Of a stretch of DNA of 5,742 nucleotides, positions 5,461 through 5,742 are shown piece after piece. The notes under the pieces were generated by a model. That model had not been told where the DNA came from. It did no database searches and worked only from the letters and a program-made list of their open reading frames with translations. Numbering within the stretch: position 1 is the stretch's first letter; every line of letters begins with the position of its first letter. The translations under genes and the position numbers were made by a program. Origin of the DNA: Clostridiales bacterium. Lineage in GTDB: Bacteria; Bacillota; Clostridia; Oscillospirales; Oscillospiraceae. Where the stretch lies: the NCBI GenBank assembly GCA_004553495.1, contig SFLE01000044.1, positions 1 to 5,742 on the forward strand, in the 5' to 3' direction.

Positions 5461-5742
5461 ATGGAGAACAGATATAAGATCGCCCTCACAGGCAACAACC
5501 TATACAAGGAGATTGAGTTGGCGGGCGATGTCCATCAGGTCAAGGTCGGTACCGGTGTTGACTGCGATGTTCGACTGAGAAAAGAGCAGTTTTTTGAGCC
5601 GATAGAATTGGTGTTCGTGCAGAAAAATTCGATATGGACGGTCACTTGCTCGGACAATCTCTGCCTGACAGTAGGTGATGTCCGTAAGCTGATGACGAAG
5701 CAGCTCAACTTTGGCGATTCACTGGAAGTAAAATATAGGGAA
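5461..5742 (+). CDS. essC: Probable EssC (FtsK/SpoIIIE-type T7SS ATPase), N-terminal FHA-like part only, cut by the right edge
   Basis: An open frame of 94 codons runs to the end of the window without a stop. The protein begins MENRYKIALTGNNLYKEIEL and continues as short beta strands: HQVKVGTGVDCDVRLRK (26-42), IELVFVQKNSIWTVTC (48-63), LCLTVGDVRKL (66-76) and a closing LNFGDSLEVKY (82-92). This is the layout of a degenerate FHA domain; VGTGVDCDV matches the usual IGR strand but with Thr in place of the Arg, and there is no SxxH motif, so phosphopeptide binding is unlikely. EssC/YukBA proteins of Firmicutes start with two such FHA domains before membrane helices and tandem FtsK/SpoIIIE ATPase domains, and follow yukD in many loci. 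The name therefore rests on N-terminal fold plus context; the ATPase part is not in view. It could instead be another FHA-like protein. Confidence 0.68.
   Translation, partial: MENRYKIALTGNNLYKEIELAGDVHQVKVGTGVDCDVRLRKEQFFEPIELVFVQKNSIWTVTCSDNLCLTVGDVRKLMTKQLNFGDSLEVKYRE

Noticed and set aside
1..5742. CRISPR array, tRNA, rRNA, insertion sequence or attachment site
   Set aside because: I saw no regularly spaced direct repeats, cloverleaf-like segments, transposase motifs or terminal inverted repeats; nearly all bases are coding.

Overview
The window looks like chromosomal DNA of a Gram-positive Clostridia bacterium, probably a gut Ruminococcus/Oscillospiraceae relative. This rests on the strong GAGG/GGAG ribosome-binding sites, the tightly packed single-strand operon, and the protein families present: a membrane-anchored Ig-like surface protein, an FHA protein with a Clostridia-type N-terminal domain, a YukD/EsaB ubiquitin-like protein, and the start of an EssC-like protein. 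The taxonomic call is an inference; there is no rRNA or other marker gene.

Layout, all on the + strand. (1) Bases 1-3137: the 3' part of a very large gene, open at the left edge, encoding tandem Ig-like modules, one C-terminal transmembrane helix and a short basic tail. (2) Bases 3138-3216: a 79-base spacer holding a perfect 12-bp GC-rich hairpin. Its A-run lies on the 5' side, so it resembles an intrinsic terminator best when read on the minus strand. (3) Bases 3217-4113: a protein with an N-terminal domain resembling DUF6382 and a C-terminal FHA domain. (4) Bases 4124-5179: a CpaE/TadZ/MinD-like protein with a receiver-like domain lacking the phospho-acceptor Asp and a P-loop ATPase lacking the signature lysine. 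(5) Bases 5191-5445: a YukD/EsaB ubiquitin-like protein. (6) Base 5461 to the right edge: the first 94 residues of a probable EssC (FtsK/SpoIIIE-type type VII secretion ATPase) with a degenerate FHA-like fold at its N terminus. There is no stretch of more than 300 bases without a gene.

The four genes from 3217 onward are separated by only 10, 11 and 15 bases, each has its own ribosome-binding site, and they are almost certainly one operon. YukD next to an FHA-containing EssC is the signature of the Firmicutes type VII secretion system (T7SSb). Here the canonical EssA, EssB, EsaA and WXG100 genes are not visible. In their place are an FHA/DUF6382-like protein and a TadZ/CpaE-like ATPase, a pair that recalls the localisation proteins of Tad pilus loci. 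The most interesting reading is a divergent T7SS in which a MinD-family protein may position the secretion machine and the DUF6382-like/FHA protein may act as an adaptor. The large Ig-like surface protein is upstream on the same strand; its link to secretion is positional only.
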